A DNA stretch of 64,000 nucleotides from Pseudoxanthomonas indica (GCF_900167565.1 NZ_FUZV01000001.1:744001-808000); one strand, 5' to 3'; numbered from the stretch's first letter, positions 15,338 to 23,663 are shown. Program-made: numbers and translations. Notes: generated from the sequence alone by a model not told the origin.

Positions 15338-16036
15338 ATGAAGACCAAGATGGTCACCATCGGCCCCTTGCGGCTGTACTGCGGCGACGCCGCCGCGATC
15401 GTGCCGCAGATTACCGGCCAGGTGGATTGCGTGATCACCGACCCGCCGTATGCAGAGCGTACCCACCAGGGCGCGCGTACGAACCGCAAGAGCGCCGAAG
15501 GCAAGCGCCTCGTGCCCTTCCCCTCCCTGTCCGACTCCCAGTTCCTGGCCGCAGTCGAGCAGTGGCTCGCCGCCGCCGGTGGCTGGGTAGTTGCCACGGT
15601 CGACATGCGCCACGCCGCGCTGCTCATGGATCACCCGAAGCTGGTGCGCCTGGGCGTGTGGGTGAAGAACAATCCGATGCCGCAGCTGACCGGCGACCGG
15701 CCGGCACAGGGCCACGAGACGGTGCTGGTGATGCACTCCGGAGCGCGGCGCAAAGCCTGGAACCGCGGCGGCGGGCCGGCTACCTGGCGGCACAACGTCT
15801 GCAACCGTGCCACCGTACCGACCGAGAAACCGCTCGCCCTCGTCCGGGACTTCGTCTACGACTTCACCCAGCCCGACGAGATGATCCTCGATCCCTACAT
15901 GGGCTCGGGCACCACCGGCGCCGCCTGCCTGCTCGAGGGTCGCCGCTTCATCGGGATCGAGCGCGATCCCCAGCACTTCAAGATCGCCGTCACCCGCCTT
16001 CGCAATCTGCACGAAACCCTGCAGGCGGCCGCATGA
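15338..16036 (+). CDS. Second phage DNA methyltransferase (N4/N6 type)
   Basis: 232 residues from MKTKMVTIGPLRLYCGD. DPPY is near residue 36 and the AdoMet motif LDPYMGSGTTGAACLLEG near residue 188, beta-class order. It differs from the 7895-8686 enzyme outside these motifs, so it is not a recent copy. Overlaps the ASCH gene by four bases. Probably provides modification of phage or host DNA. Confidence 0.9.
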   Translation: MKTKMVTIGPLRLYCGDAAAIVPQITGQVDCVITDPPYAERTHQGARTNRKSAEGKRLVPFPSLSDSQFLAAVEQWLAAAGGWVVATVDMRHAALLMDHPKLVRLGVWVKNNPMPQLTGDRPAQGHETVLVMHSGARRKAWNRGGGPATWRHNVCNRATVPTEKPLALVRDFVYDFTQPDEMILDPYMGSGTTGAACLLEGRRFIGIERDPQHFKIAVTRLRNLHETLQAAA

Positions 16037-16443
16037 GGGCGCTCAGCATCATGCAGCCCTGGGCTTGGCTGATCGTCCACGGCTACAAGCCGGTCGAGAA
16101 CCGGAAGTGGCCCACCAGCTTCCGCGGCCCCTTCCTCGTCCACGCCGGGCAGAAGTTCGACCAGGCGGGCTACGACGTGGTGCGCGAGTGCTACCCGGAG
16201 ATTCAGTTGCCGGCGCCCAGCGAATTCCCGAAGGGCGGCATCGTCGGCGTGGCGACGATCACCGACTGCGTCACCCGCATGAACTCGAGCTGGTTCTATG
16301 GCCCCTACGGCTTCTTGCTCGAGGACGCGCGCCCGCTGCCGCTGGTGCAGTTCCGTGGGCAGCTCTCGTTCTTCGACGTTCCCGACAAGTGCCTAGCCGA
16401 TCCGCGCGCCGCGCACCTGACCGAAAGTGCGGAGGTCTTCTAA
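16033..16443 (+). CDS. ASCH-domain protein
   Basis: 136 residues. The start MRALSIMQPWAWLIVHGYK and VENRKWPTSFRGPFLVHAG are typical of ASCH proteins, a PUA-like fold thought to bind RNA or modified nucleotides. The pairing with a methylase by overlapping genes is common in phages. The biochemical role is unproven. Confidence 0.8.
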   Translation: MRALSIMQPWAWLIVHGYKPVENRKWPTSFRGPFLVHAGQKFDQAGYDVVRECYPEIQLPAPSEFPKGGIVGVATITDCVTRMNSSWFYGPYGFLLEDARPLPLVQFRGQLSFFDVPDKCLADPRAAHLTESAEVF

Positions 16444-16709
16444 TGTTCTCTCGCCCATTGGATACGAAGAAGCGTTTCCAACCGTGCCCTGACACTGTCG
16501 CTTGCCGGAAGCCCCTGGGCAATCAATCGGGCAGCTTGAATCGCAGCGGCCTCTGCCTCATGCCTGCTTATGAATCCCCCCACATGGACCCGCGCCAAGT
16601 ACTCGATCTCGTCGGCGGCAAACACGTAGCCAGTTGCTTCCCACAGGGACGACTTATCCGCCGCAAGTCCTGCCGTGCTGTACAGGTCAAACGAACCTTC
16701 TTTGCTCAC
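16440..16709 (-). CDS. Small conserved protein, relative of the 27162-27428 gene
   Basis: 89 residues: MSKEGSFDLYSTAG, LWEATGYVFAADEIEYL, HVGGFISRHEAEAAAIQAAR, ASDSVRARLETLLR. The same blocks recur in the product of 27162-27428 in the neighbouring island. It is on the minus strand against rightward genes, so it has its own promoter and is probably expressed in the lysogen. Function unknown. Confidence 0.7.
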   Translation of the reverse strand: MSKEGSFDLYSTAGLAADKSSLWEATGYVFAADEIEYLARVHVGGFISRHEAEAAAIQAARLIAQGLPASDSVRARLETLLRIQWAREH

Positions 16710-16747
16710 GCGGGTGACCTCTCAACAGCAGTCGGGAGTCTACGCGC

Positions 16748-16972
16748 ATGACGCGAGGAGATCGTGAGGGCGCGCGTCGCCGGATGAAGCAGCCGACGAA
16801 GGACCAGCTACGAGAGGAGCTAGCTCAAGCGGCCAGTGAAATTGAAAGGCTTCAGCGCGCGCTTGCGGACGCCTGGTGGCGTTCGTTGGCTCGCCTGATT
16901 CTCAGAAAAGTCGCGGGTATCGCCGCAAGAGTACGCGGGATTCACCCAACAGCAGAGGTGAGCAAAGAATGA
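16748..16972 (+). CDS. Small helical protein
   Basis: 74 residues, or 62 if started at the internal ATG at 16784 (MKQPTKDQLREELAQ). Coiled-coil heptads in the first half (IERLQRALADAW) and a basic amphipathic second half. No family recognised. Its 3' end overlaps the convergent gene 16942-17202. Confidence 0.45.
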   Translation: MTRGDREGARRRMKQPTKDQLREELAQAASEIERLQRALADAWWRSLARLILRKVAGIAARVRGIHPTAEVSKE

Positions 16973-17202
16973 AAGGAATGATCCCATTGCACTTCGCCAT
17001 CCCTGCTGACGCCGACCACATCCTCACGCCGGATCGCTGCCATGTCTCTCGCGAGGTCTTCGCTGGACGAGAACATGTTCAGGCAAACCTGTCGAATGGT
17101 GCCGTCGTCGGCCTCAAGGCGGAATGTGGCCTCGTACTTACCCGACCCATGCCGAGCCACCGCCGGAAGCACTCGATACCCATTGAAGGAATCCATGGTC
17201 AC
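16942..17202 (-). CDS. Small unknown protein, likely lysogen-expressed
   Basis: 86 residues from GTG at 17202, eight bases after a strong AAGGAGG; an ATG at 17196 is an alternative. The product VTMDSFNGYRVLPAVARHGS, then YEATFRLEADDGTIRQVC, looks like a compact beta-alpha protein. It is preferred over the competing plus-strand frame 16969-17283, which has poor composition. No family recognised. Confidence 0.65.
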   Translation of the reverse strand: MTMDSFNGYRVLPAVARHGSGKYEATFRLEADDGTIRQVCLNMFSSSEDLARDMAAIRREDVVGVSRDGEVQWDHSFHSLLTSAVG

Positions 17203-17275
17203 GGCAACGCCCTCCTTTCTGGGCTTGTAATTGTTGCTCCGTTCACTGTCGCAATTCGAGACATGGTGCACGGAA

Positions 17276-17530
17276 ATGGCTGACAAGTTCCTCACGCACG
17301 GAATGCTAAAGCCGAGGCCGCTGCTGCCTGTGCGCCAGGCGGCGGTTGATGTGCATCGCTGGCGATACGAGCCAATCCCACACGTGCCGCGCAACGCCAT
17401 CGTGGTGACTCCGCATCGGGTGTTGTTCAACCCGGACGACGACTACGAAGACTATGCGCTGTACCACGCGACACGAACCATGCTCGCCATGAATCGACAG
17501 AAGCGCCGACGCGGCGCCGGGGTGCCGTGA
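17276..17530 (+). CDS. Unknown protein upstream of excision/integration genes
   Basis: 84 residues from MADKFLTHGMLKPRPLLP. It contains RNAIVVTPHRVLFNPDDDYED and a basic tail. No family recognised. Overlaps the DUF4224 gene by four bases. Confidence 0.6.
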   Translation: MADKFLTHGMLKPRPLLPVRQAAVDVHRWRYEPIPHVPRNAIVVTPHRVLFNPDDDYEDYALYHATRTMLAMNRQKRRRGAGVP

Positions 17531-17766
17531 TGCACGAATCTCTGACTCTCACGCAACCCGAAGTCCGGGAAGCTACGGGCGCCATTCACCGGACAAAGCA
17601 GATGGCATGGTTTCTCCAGAACGGAATTCCCGCTGTCCTGGGCGTCGATGGTAAGGTCAAGGTTCTCAGGGAGGCGTATCGCGCCAAGATGATGCCCAGT
17701 AGCGCAGCGACGCGCGCCCGCGCGAAAACCGAGCCCCGTCTCGACCTGCTGAAGAAGGCGAGCTAA
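17527..17766 (+). CDS. DUF4224 protein, excisionase-like
   Basis: 79 residues. LTQPEVREATGAIHRTKQMA followed by WFLQNGIPAVLGVDGKVKV is the DUF4224 signature. These proteins lie directly upstream of phage tyrosine integrases and are thought to act like excisionases (family context). The stop overlaps the integrase ATG by one base. Confidence 0.75.
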   Translation: MMHESLTLTQPEVREATGAIHRTKQMAWFLQNGIPAVLGVDGKVKVLREAYRAKMMPSSAATRARAKTEPRLDLLKKAS

Positions 17767-18776
17767 TGGGCCGCCCTCGCTCGAATCACACTGGCCTGCC
17801 GAGCTACTGCTACCGCGACAAGCGCGGGAAGCTCTTCATGCTGCACCCAGCGGGGGTAGACGCCGCCGGCAAGGCAAAGCACAGGCGGGTGAGCTACGAC
17901 GACCTGGAAGGCTTGCTGGCCGCTTGGCGCGTCACCCACGGCGATGCCGCCATGTCCGGCGGGGATACGGTCGGCGACTGGCTGGACGCGCTGCTGGTGG
18001 ACGTGCAGGACCGGGTGAAGGCCGGCGACCTGTCAGAAGGCACCGGCGACGATTACCCGCGGCGGATCCGAAATCTGCGGGTGGTTTGGCAGGCGGTCAA
18101 ACTGGACGATGTCGACGTGCCGATGCTGTACCGGTGGCGCGACGCGCGCGGCGAGAGCGGGCGGGTGCAGGCAAACCGGGAGCGTTCCTGCCTGTTCGAG
18201 GCCTTCAAGCTGGCAGTGAAGCGCGGGCGCCTCAATGACAACCCGGTCAAGTACCTGGAGCCATTCCGGGAAAAGCCGCGCGATCGCTACGTCACCGACG
18301 CCGAGTTCAATGCCGTGTACCAGCACGCAAGTCCGATCGTGCGCGCTGCAATGCTGTTAGCGGCCGTCACCGGCTTACGCCAAGGCGACCTGCTTGGAAT
18401 TCGCCGGAGTGACTTCGGGCCGGACGGACTCACCATCAGGACCAGCAAGACCGGTGCCGGCTTGGTCATAGGGTGGTCGGATGGCCTGCGCATGGCCGTG
18501 GTGGAGGCGGTAGGCACCCGCGAGTTCATCCCGCTCATGCTGCTGGCGACCGAAGAAGGCCGGAAGTACACCGGCAGCGGCTTCCGGACGCTCTGGTATC
18601 GCGCCCGCGAGCGTGCCAAAGAGGCGGATCCCCAGCTGAAGAACTTCACCTTCAACGACCTGCGGGCCAAGGCCGGCAGCGACGGCCGCGACTGGCAGCT
18701 GCTGGGTCACATGGACCGGAAGACCTTCGAGCGGGTCTACAATCGACTCCCAAGGAAGGTGGCAGCAGCAAGGTGA
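17766..18776 (+). CDS. Phage integrase, tyrosine recombinase
   Basis: 336 residues. The catalytic pieces are visible: box I Arg in AAVTGLRQGDLLGI, the beta-strand Lys in IRTSKTGAGLVI, box II Arg in FTFNDLRAKAGSD (with Asn-Asp where many have His), LGH in LLGHMDRKTF, and the nucleophile Tyr in RVYNRL. An N-terminal arm/core-binding domain precedes. It lies 0.8 kb from the att copy at 19600-19646, so it is the likely enzyme for insertion at tRNA-Phe of the first prophage. Confidence 0.92.
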   Translation: MGRPRSNHTGLPSYCYRDKRGKLFMLHPAGVDAAGKAKHRRVSYDDLEGLLAAWRVTHGDAAMSGGDTVGDWLDALLVDVQDRVKAGDLSEGTGDDYPRRIRNLRVVWQAVKLDDVDVPMLYRWRDARGESGRVQANRERSCLFEAFKLAVKRGRLNDNPVKYLEPFREKPRDRYVTDAEFNAVYQHASPIVRAAMLLAAVTGLRQGDLLGIRRSDFGPDGLTIRTSKTGAGLVIGWSDGLRMAVVEAVGTREFIPLMLLATEEGRKYTGSGFRTLWYRARERAKEADPQLKNFTFNDLRAKAGSDGRDWQLLGHMDRKTFERVYNRLPRKVAAAR

Positions 18777-18779
18777 GCT

Positions 18780-19478
18780 ATGGCGAGGGAGAGGGGGCGG
18801 CGGAACATTGCCGCGAGAGGGGACATACCTGACGATGCGTTGCGCCAGCGGCGAGATCTCTACGCAATCGCTATCGGGCTCTGCATCTACAATTTAGCCG
18901 GCGGCTATGTCCAATCCGACACCACTGTCGCCAGCATCATCCCCGTGAAGCTAAGCCACCCGTGGGTGGTATTGCTGGCAGCCTGGATCGGCTTCGCCTA
19001 CTTCTGGTGGCGCTTCTGGCTGGTCAGCGAAGCACAGCCAATTGCCGATTTTCATCAGGATGCCACGTGGCAGGCCGGAAACAGCCGCGCCGGCCGCGAG
19101 CTTGCTGCGGAACACGCCGGACCAACGCAGCTCTACGGCAACGCGCGAAGCGCGGATGAAAGCGCTGCGCAGATCCGCACACCTACGGGGCCTATTGCGA
19201 TCTTCTCGCTTGAGAAGTGGAAGCCAAGCCTTTCGCTTGCGGACTTGCGCTACAACGGGAAAAAAGAAACGAGGCTGACGGAGAGTTTCGGCACCTCGAC
19301 CACACCTCTTGATCGACGCTACTGGCCCAGGTTCTGGCACGTCTACTTGCTCGGCTATGTCCGGGCGATGTACAGGGAACGGGCCTTCTCTGACTACACG
19401 GCGCCGCATCTATTCGCGGTGTTTACCGTGCTCACAGGGCTTTGGCATATGGCCGTCCACTGGGCTCCTTGGCGCTAA
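18780..19478 (+). CDS. Three-helix membrane protein between integrase and att
   Basis: 232 residues. Membrane segments are near residues 27-44 (LYAIAIGLCIYNLAGGYV), 62-82 (WVVLLAAWIGFAYFWWRFWL) and 210-228. A soluble domain of ~110 residues lies between. No family recognised. Its place at the extreme end of the prophage, just after int, is typical for cargo such as exclusion or anti-phage genes (inference). Confidence 0.65.
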   Translation: MARERGRRNIAARGDIPDDALRQRRDLYAIAIGLCIYNLAGGYVQSDTTVASIIPVKLSHPWVVLLAAWIGFAYFWWRFWLVSEAQPIADFHQDATWQAGNSRAGRELAAEHAGPTQLYGNARSADESAAQIRTPTGPIAIFSLEKWKPSLSLADLRYNGKKETRLTESFGTSTTPLDRRYWPRFWHVYLLGYVRAMYRERAFSDYTAPHLFAVFTVLTGLWHMAVHWAPWR

Positions 19479-19599
19479 AAACAACATGTCGAACCCGCGA
19501 AAAACTGGGCGAAACTGCAGGGGAAGGCGTCCAGAATTTTGAGCGGTGGGCTGCCATAAGCGCCTGACAGAGCAGGGGATTTCTACTCCCTGAATCTCT

Positions 19600-19646
19600 G
19601 ATTGAAAATCCCTGTGTCGGGGGTTCGATTCCCTCCCCGGCCACCA
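19600..19646 (+). repeat. att copy 1: 3' end of tRNA-Phe (47 bp)
   Basis: An exact 47-bp match to 40521-40567. It begins at the anticodon arm (loop TTGAAAA, anticodon GAA), then the T arm (GGGGG, TTCGATT, CCCTC) and the acceptor strand with CCA. Upstream bases do not form the D arm or the acceptor 5' strand, so this is not a whole tRNA. It marks the junction between the first prophage and the second island. Confidence 0.92.
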
Positions 19647-19657
19647 TGTATATCAAG

Positions 19658-19683
19658 GGCTTGCAGCGATGCGAGCCTTTTTT
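19658..19683 (+). terminator. tRNA-Phe-type terminator carried with att copy 1
   Basis: Eight-base stem GGCTTGCA / TGCGAGCC with loop GCGA and six Ts. A similar but not identical hairpin follows att copy 2. Confidence 0.85.
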
Positions 19684-19703
19684 ATTTGGTCATTTGCCGA
19701 GTT

Positions 19704-19724
19704 GGTGCCCGTTTGGTGCCCGTT
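19704..19724 (+). repeat. 21-bp repeat near att, copy 1 (candidate integrase arm site)
   Basis: Contains GGTGCCCGTTT twice in a row and matches 40386-40406 exactly over 21 bases. Both copies are within about 200 bases of an att copy, at opposite ends of the island. Candidate arm-type integrase or excisionase binding site. Confidence 0.5.
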
Positions 19725-19877
19725 TGGGCATTGCTACCGCCGCCACTGAATTCCGTCGCGACCTGTAGCTTGACCTTATGCACAGGCACTACGCCTTCGG
19801 TGCCAACTGTGATCGACTGCGCCCAATCGCTTGTGCATCAATTCTCTCTTGTTCCTCGCCCCACCTATCTACTTTAC

Positions 19878-20069
19878 GTGGGACTGGATGCAATCCCACT
19901 AAAGGGCCATTGAGAAGCGGCCAGATTCGGGACAGAGCCAGGGCGGTCCCACTACTCGTGTGGGAGGGGCGCCGGTCCCACTCTATTAGTGGGATTGGTA
20001 TGCCGGCCCCTTAGCGCGCTTGCCCCACTCAGAAGGAACGGATGTCCAATCCCACTAAATTTGGTGGGA
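19878..20069. repeat. Four inverted repeats with TCCCAC/GTGGGA arms
   Basis: Hairpin pairs GTGGGA/TCCCAC or TCCCAC/GTGGGA at 19878-19899, 19947-19965, 19976-19994 and 20050-20069. Most continue to (G/A)TCCCACTA. They lie in the gene-free left end of the island. Possible origin, protein-binding array or structured RNA. Confidence 0.65.
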
Positions 20070-20641
20070 CTGCGTCGACCCGCACTCACGCCTTTGAAAA
20101 CTTGGGTTGTTGATCTTCTTGGGGCGCGTTGCCCGCTGCCGGCTCAGTAGCCGGGTGATGCTGGCGAGATTGCCTCGCCGTCCCTTGCGTTCCCCGCCGT
20201 GTTCTTCTGCACTTTCAGGGGAATTTCCAATGTCTATTTTATTCGTGGCCGCCCCGCTCTATTCGTATCTGTTCTAGAGCCACGCTCCTACCCTTTGGCG
20301 ACCAGGCGTGGCCGAGCCCACAGGCGTCTCCTCTGGACGCTGAACTCAGCCGGGGAATGGGTATCAGAGAGGACGCGCGCAATCTGGTACGCCCCCCATT
20401 TCGTAGATCTGTGCGATCAATGAAGCAATGCCAAGCACGTTCGCTTCGGCTTGTGGTCTCGGAAGTTCGCCAAAGCATGGGGCTTCGGGCAGGACCGATA
20501 AGTCACGAAAGGCCAGGAAAACCCGGACACCGGTAGTAACAGTCATTACCGAATGTGCGGAAACGGCACTCAACTACTCTTAGGCTGGCCGCCGGCCCAG
20601 TTTCCTGCCGTTGTGCTCTCTACACTAGCTGGAGATGAACT
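20070..20641. other. Gene-free left end of the island
   Basis: I see no frame with convincing composition here. A minus frame at 20364-20573 (MSAVSAHSVMTVTT...) is the best, but it has no ribosome site. Confidence 0.5.
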
Positions 20642-21181
20642 ATGAAACGCCTTTGTCTTACTGCGCTCGGTGTCCTTCCGTTGCTTGTGGCTTCAAACGC
20701 TTCCGCCGGCTCCCTCATCAAGGGACGAGACAATCGCGGAGTGCGACTAGATTACGAAAGCTTGAACATGGGCAGAAGTGGCGCTGTACGCTTCAGTCTT
20801 GAGTGCGTCAAGAACTGGGGCGGTCGGGTTGGAGGTGTTGCAACGGTGGTTGCCTATTACCTTGATGAGTCCGGTGAAATAAGGGAGAAATCCGAGTCAG
20901 TGTCGTGCTATGTGAATGGTGGGCTTGATGGGGAGCGCAAGAAGCAACGCGGCGAAGCAAAGTCCATCACCATTCCTGTCCCTCTATCTCAGGCCGAAGT
21001 TAGGGCGTATGTCGATTACAAAGAGACGAGCAATATCGATGATGCCCTCGAACACCTCGGAAATGAAGTGAATAAGGGGATCGAACGCGTCACTAGTGGA
21101 GAGGTCAAAAAGCCTCTGTCCGTAGGAAAAACGCTGGAACAAGCCGTAGCGCCTGCGGGTGGTGACAAGCTAACGTTCTAA
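20642..21181 (+). CDS. Secreted protein of unknown function
   Basis: 179 residues with a signal peptide MKRLCLTALGVLPLLVASNA, cleavage likely after ASA (residues 20-22). The mature part is beta-rich, with two Cys (LECVKNW and VSCYVNG) that could form a disulphide. No family recognised. The gene has an AGGAGA-like site (CTGGAGATGAAC) upstream and is more AT-rich than neighbours, which suits acquired cargo. Confidence 0.7.
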   Translation: MKRLCLTALGVLPLLVASNASAGSLIKGRDNRGVRLDYESLNMGRSGAVRFSLECVKNWGGRVGGVATVVAYYLDESGEIREKSESVSCYVNGGLDGERKKQRGEAKSITIPVPLSQAEVRAYVDYKETSNIDDALEHLGNEVNKGIERVTSGEVKKPLSVGKTLEQAVAPAGGDKLTF

Positions 21182-21493
21182 GAAAACATTGCGGGGCCGC
21201 TTTCGACCCCAAACGGACGCCATGTTCGGCACTGGCGCGAGGGACGCATCGCTACTTGTCGGTCCGCGCTACCGCCGGCGGCGTCCATTCGCCCGATGCA
21301 AGCGGCTCCTTGGAATTCCATCAGCAGCAGCGGATAGCCGAAAAGGTAAGCCTCCTTTGCGGCTCCCCTCGTCGCTTGCGCTGCCTGCGCCGCATCCGCC
21401 TTGGCGCCCCCCCCCCCGGAGCCGCGGACTCGGCGGCGGGCTTCTGGCAACCCATCACCGCCAAACTTACAACTGCGGCTGCGCTGCATAGCA
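21178..21493 (-). pseudogene. Remnant of a DUF1254-type lipoprotein gene, frameshifted at a C11 tract
   Basis: Two frames join at an 11-base C run (21407-21417; G on the coding strand). Upstream of the run one frame reads SAAAVVSLAVMGCQKPA, a lipoprotein signal with lipobox. Downstream another frame reads AAKEAYLFGYPLLLME, the start of DUF1254 proteins. The sequence leaves the family right after that, so the gene is also truncated. Slippage in the tract could restore the early frame, but most of the protein is gone. Confidence 0.45.
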
Positions 21494-21557
21494 GGGTCCG
21501 TGTGTCTGCGAGCTGCCACTAGGTAAAAAAATCGCTGAGCAATGCGATGTTAAGGGC

Positions 21558-21788
21558 ATGAGACCGGAACTCTTCGACGCCAAGGATTGGGAGCATTTCC
21601 TCCGGGAGTTTTCTTCGCTCCCCGAACAGGGTCTGGTCGGTGACCCACTCTTGAAACGGCTCGAACATGCTTGGGCACCGCTCTTTGACGGCCGCGACGA
21701 AGATACCTGCCGTGAACTGTACGAGGAGGTCATGAAAGTGCTCCTGAGAGAAGGAATCGCACCGTCCGACTGGTCCGCGCTGCGCTAA
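21558..21788 (+). CDS. Small acidic protein, relative of the 26873-27148 gene
   Basis: 76 residues: MRPELFDAKDWEHFL, LERLEHAW-type helix (LLKRLEHAWAPLFDG), YEEVMKVLLREGIAPSDWSAL. Nearly every block recurs in the 26873-27148 product. Function unknown. It lies alone in the island's cargo half. Confidence 0.65.
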   Translation: MRPELFDAKDWEHFLREFSSLPEQGLVGDPLLKRLEHAWAPLFDGRDEDTCRELYEEVMKVLLREGIAPSDWSALR

Positions 21789-22000
21789 TCCGAATATGAC
21801 CACCCAATGAGCTCGGTGAAGCGACGCCGCCACAGGCGTGCGTCCCGCTCACTTACGCTCACGCTTGCTACGGGCCTCCAAGTAGTGACCGTCACAAAGT
21901 GAGGTAACTCCCAACTCAGAACACCAATCTTCAGCCTCGTCGGAGTAGGCTCAATTTCGGCAGAAATTGGCCGATAGAGTTGCTACTGCTTAGCAAGACC

Positions 22001-22219
22001 ATGACCGAAGAAAGACTCAATACGGCGGTCCTTTACCTGCAAATGAAACTGCAGGCTCTCCAGCATGCCGGACTCGACCCTTATGACGTGCGTGAGCAAT
22101 TCATCCTGGAGGTGCGCACGGCAGCAAGTAACTTGTCCCCTCCCCGGCGTATTCCCTTGTATGACAGGGCGGCCGGCCTATTGGACGACGCTGGCTTGGG
22201 CTTTAGGCCAAGCACCTAG
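22001..22219 (+). CDS. Small unknown protein
   Basis: 72 residues from MTEERLNTAVLYLQM (79 from 21980). Helical, acidic at the start (LQALQHAGLDPYDVREQF). No family recognised. The next 170 bases hold nothing I can support. Confidence 0.55.
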   Translation: MTEERLNTAVLYLQMKLQALQHAGLDPYDVREQFILEVRTAASNLSPPRRIPLYDRAAGLLDDAGLGFRPST

Positions 22220-22387
22220 GAGACGCAGAATGGGGCCCGCAGATTGGCGTTCGCACGCGTCGTTCTTCGTGTCATTCAGATTCCCCGCCCAACGCGAGGC
22301 CGTGCCCTCGAAGTCGCCGGTTCAGGCGGAGTGTAACGGCCGGTAGCAAGGCGAGGGGCGGCGTGCTTGCTAAATAGCAGTAGCAGT

Positions 22388-22846
22388 CTAACTGCCAAAT
22401 CGGGTGGGAACTACGGGGCTCGAAACTAACCGATCTCCTCTATCGGCACAGCCTCCTGTGGTGGCCTTCGGTGTGACTGCGGGATCCAGCAAGTTGAGCA
22501 ACGCCTGACGCATATCTTCGGTCCGGCAGGGCTTCGTGCACCAAGGCAACGATCGCAATTCGATGTCCGCTTCCTCAGGTGTCGATCCGGACAAGATTAG
22601 GATTGGAATCTTCAGTCGTGTCAATCTGCGAATCAGCGCCAAGCAAAGCCCATCGTTCAAATGTGTGCAAACAAGGGCCGCTATGGGCAGCGACTTCTCC
22701 ATCATGTCTTCCGCCGCTTTCATATCTGGCGCAGCCAGAGCGACGAATCCCCAGTCCTGCAGAATTGAACAGAGTTGTTCGGCGATCAGGTAGTTGCTCT
22801 CAGCTACAAGTACCCAGTCGCGGAATTCGCTGTTTAAAGATTGCAT
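22388..22846 (-). CDS. Stand-alone receiver-domain protein lacking the phospho-acceptor Asp
   Basis: 152 residues. The receiver fold is plain: WVLVAESNYLIAEQLCSIL, DWGFVALAAPDMKAAED, IPILILSGSTPEE and the conserved Lys in WCTKPC. In the strand that normally ends with Asp, the sequence is AALVCTHLNDG, so Cys or Thr stands where Asp is needed, and the acidic pair after beta-1 is AE rather than DD/ED. It should not be phosphorylated in the usual way. No output domain. A soluble histidine kinase lies 5 kb away in the same island. Confidence 0.75.
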   Translation of the reverse strand: MQSLNSEFRDWVLVAESNYLIAEQLCSILQDWGFVALAAPDMKAAEDMMEKSLPIAALVCTHLNDGLCLALIRRLTRLKIPILILSGSTPEEADIELRSLPWCTKPCRTEDMRQALLNLLDPAVTPKATTGGCADRGDRLVSSPVVPTRFGS

Positions 22847-23122
22847 TGTCGTAGCCCAGGGGCGAGAAGCACCCCGTTGACCGAATGCAATGCAATGATG
22901 GGCGGGCCAGTGCGGCGTGCTGAATTACTCTAGTCCTTCTCATCGCAGCTTATCCGGTACGGTAGGAAGCTGCACGGAGGCCCCAGGGAGCACGGCGCCA
23001 GGTACGCCGAGTGCCCACAAAACATACTCTCATTCGGCCCTCCCCACAACGAAAGAAGCCTCAACACTGACACCCACCGGCCGCCGCTGCGCATTTCGCA
23101 GCTCAACCCCTGTCGGGCACGT
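22847..23122. other. Intergenic region without supported gene
   Basis: About 276 bases; no convincing frame or hairpin with a T-run seen. Confidence 0.4.
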
Positions 23123-23449
23123 TCACCGCCCTTTGGCACGGTCGAATGTCGAAGCTTTGCTGACCAAAGCTCCGAAGTGCATTCTTGGCTTGGTCAACGA
23201 ATGGGGCCTCACCATACGGGGTTCGCTCCACAGATGAGCATGCAGCGGCGCGAATGCTAAGGGCAACTGGCTGATTGGGTGTCGGTCGAGCAAAAGGTAC
23301 CCAAGGGTCGCCATGGCATGCTCAATTAGTTCTTGCCGCGGAAGACCGTCGGAATCGACGCACTGCGTGTCCTCTCCCCTGGATTCCAGTTCAGAAGCGT
23401 CTGGATAGATGAGGTAGCCGCCTCCGATAGGAGCAATGCTCAACTTCAT
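23123..23449 (-). CDS. Unknown small protein
   Basis: 108 residues, MKLSIAPIGGGYLIYPDASE, then LPRQELIEHAMATLGYLLLD. The first 60 residues look like a genuine alpha/beta fold; the rest is less typical, so the true stop or frame may have shifted. It lies downstream of the DUF3606 gene on the same strand. No family recognised. Confidence 0.55.
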   Translation of the reverse strand: MKLSIAPIGGGYLIYPDASELESRGEDTQCVDSDGLPRQELIEHAMATLGYLLLDRHPISQLPLAFAPLHAHLWSEPRMVRPHSLTKPRMHFGALVSKASTFDRAKGR

Positions 23450-23477
23450 GTGGATTCAATCCTGCCGAAGCCCAATG

Positions 23478-23663
23478 TCACTTTCGACGAGCAAGCCACA
23501 GTTCAACGTTTTTTGCAGCTTTTCCCACCGCGTCTATCGCGACTCGCAAGTCTTCCTCGGTCACCCCGAATTTCTTCGTCCAGTAGCGAACTTCGTGTTC
23601 TTCGCCAAGAGCAATCCGGCTGCGGTCGGGTTCGCCCCGCATCGTCAAGTCGTCGGACATCAC
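23478..23663 (-). CDS. DUF3606 protein
   Basis: 61 residues. The family pattern is complete: MRGEPDRSRIALGEEHEVRY, WTKKFGVTEEDLRVAIDAVG. DUF3606 proteins are short and their role is unknown, though they recur in stress-related islands of proteobacteria (recollection). Start overlaps the previous stop by four bases. Confidence 0.85.
   Translation of the reverse strand: MMSDDLTMRGEPDRSRIALGEEHEVRYWTKKFGVTEEDLRVAIDAVGKAAKNVELWLARRK

Noticed and set aside
16969..17283. Plus frame overlapping 16942-17202, ATGA-coupled to the previous gene
   Set aside because: The opposite frame has an AAGGAGG site and a far more protein-like composition.
19571..19646. Possible complete tRNA-Phe at the first att
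   Set aside because: The upstream bases do not pair as acceptor or D arm; AGAGCAGGGGATT upstream is suggestive of tRNA sequence but a 20-base insert breaks the arm.
19432..19656. Minus-strand frame with VAGEGIEPPTQGFS
   Set aside because: This peptide is the antisense translation of the tRNA-Phe 3' end, a known false annotation.
20364..20573. 69-codon minus frame in the island left end
   Set aside because: Plausible composition in part, but no ribosome site, no partner gene and no recognisable motif.
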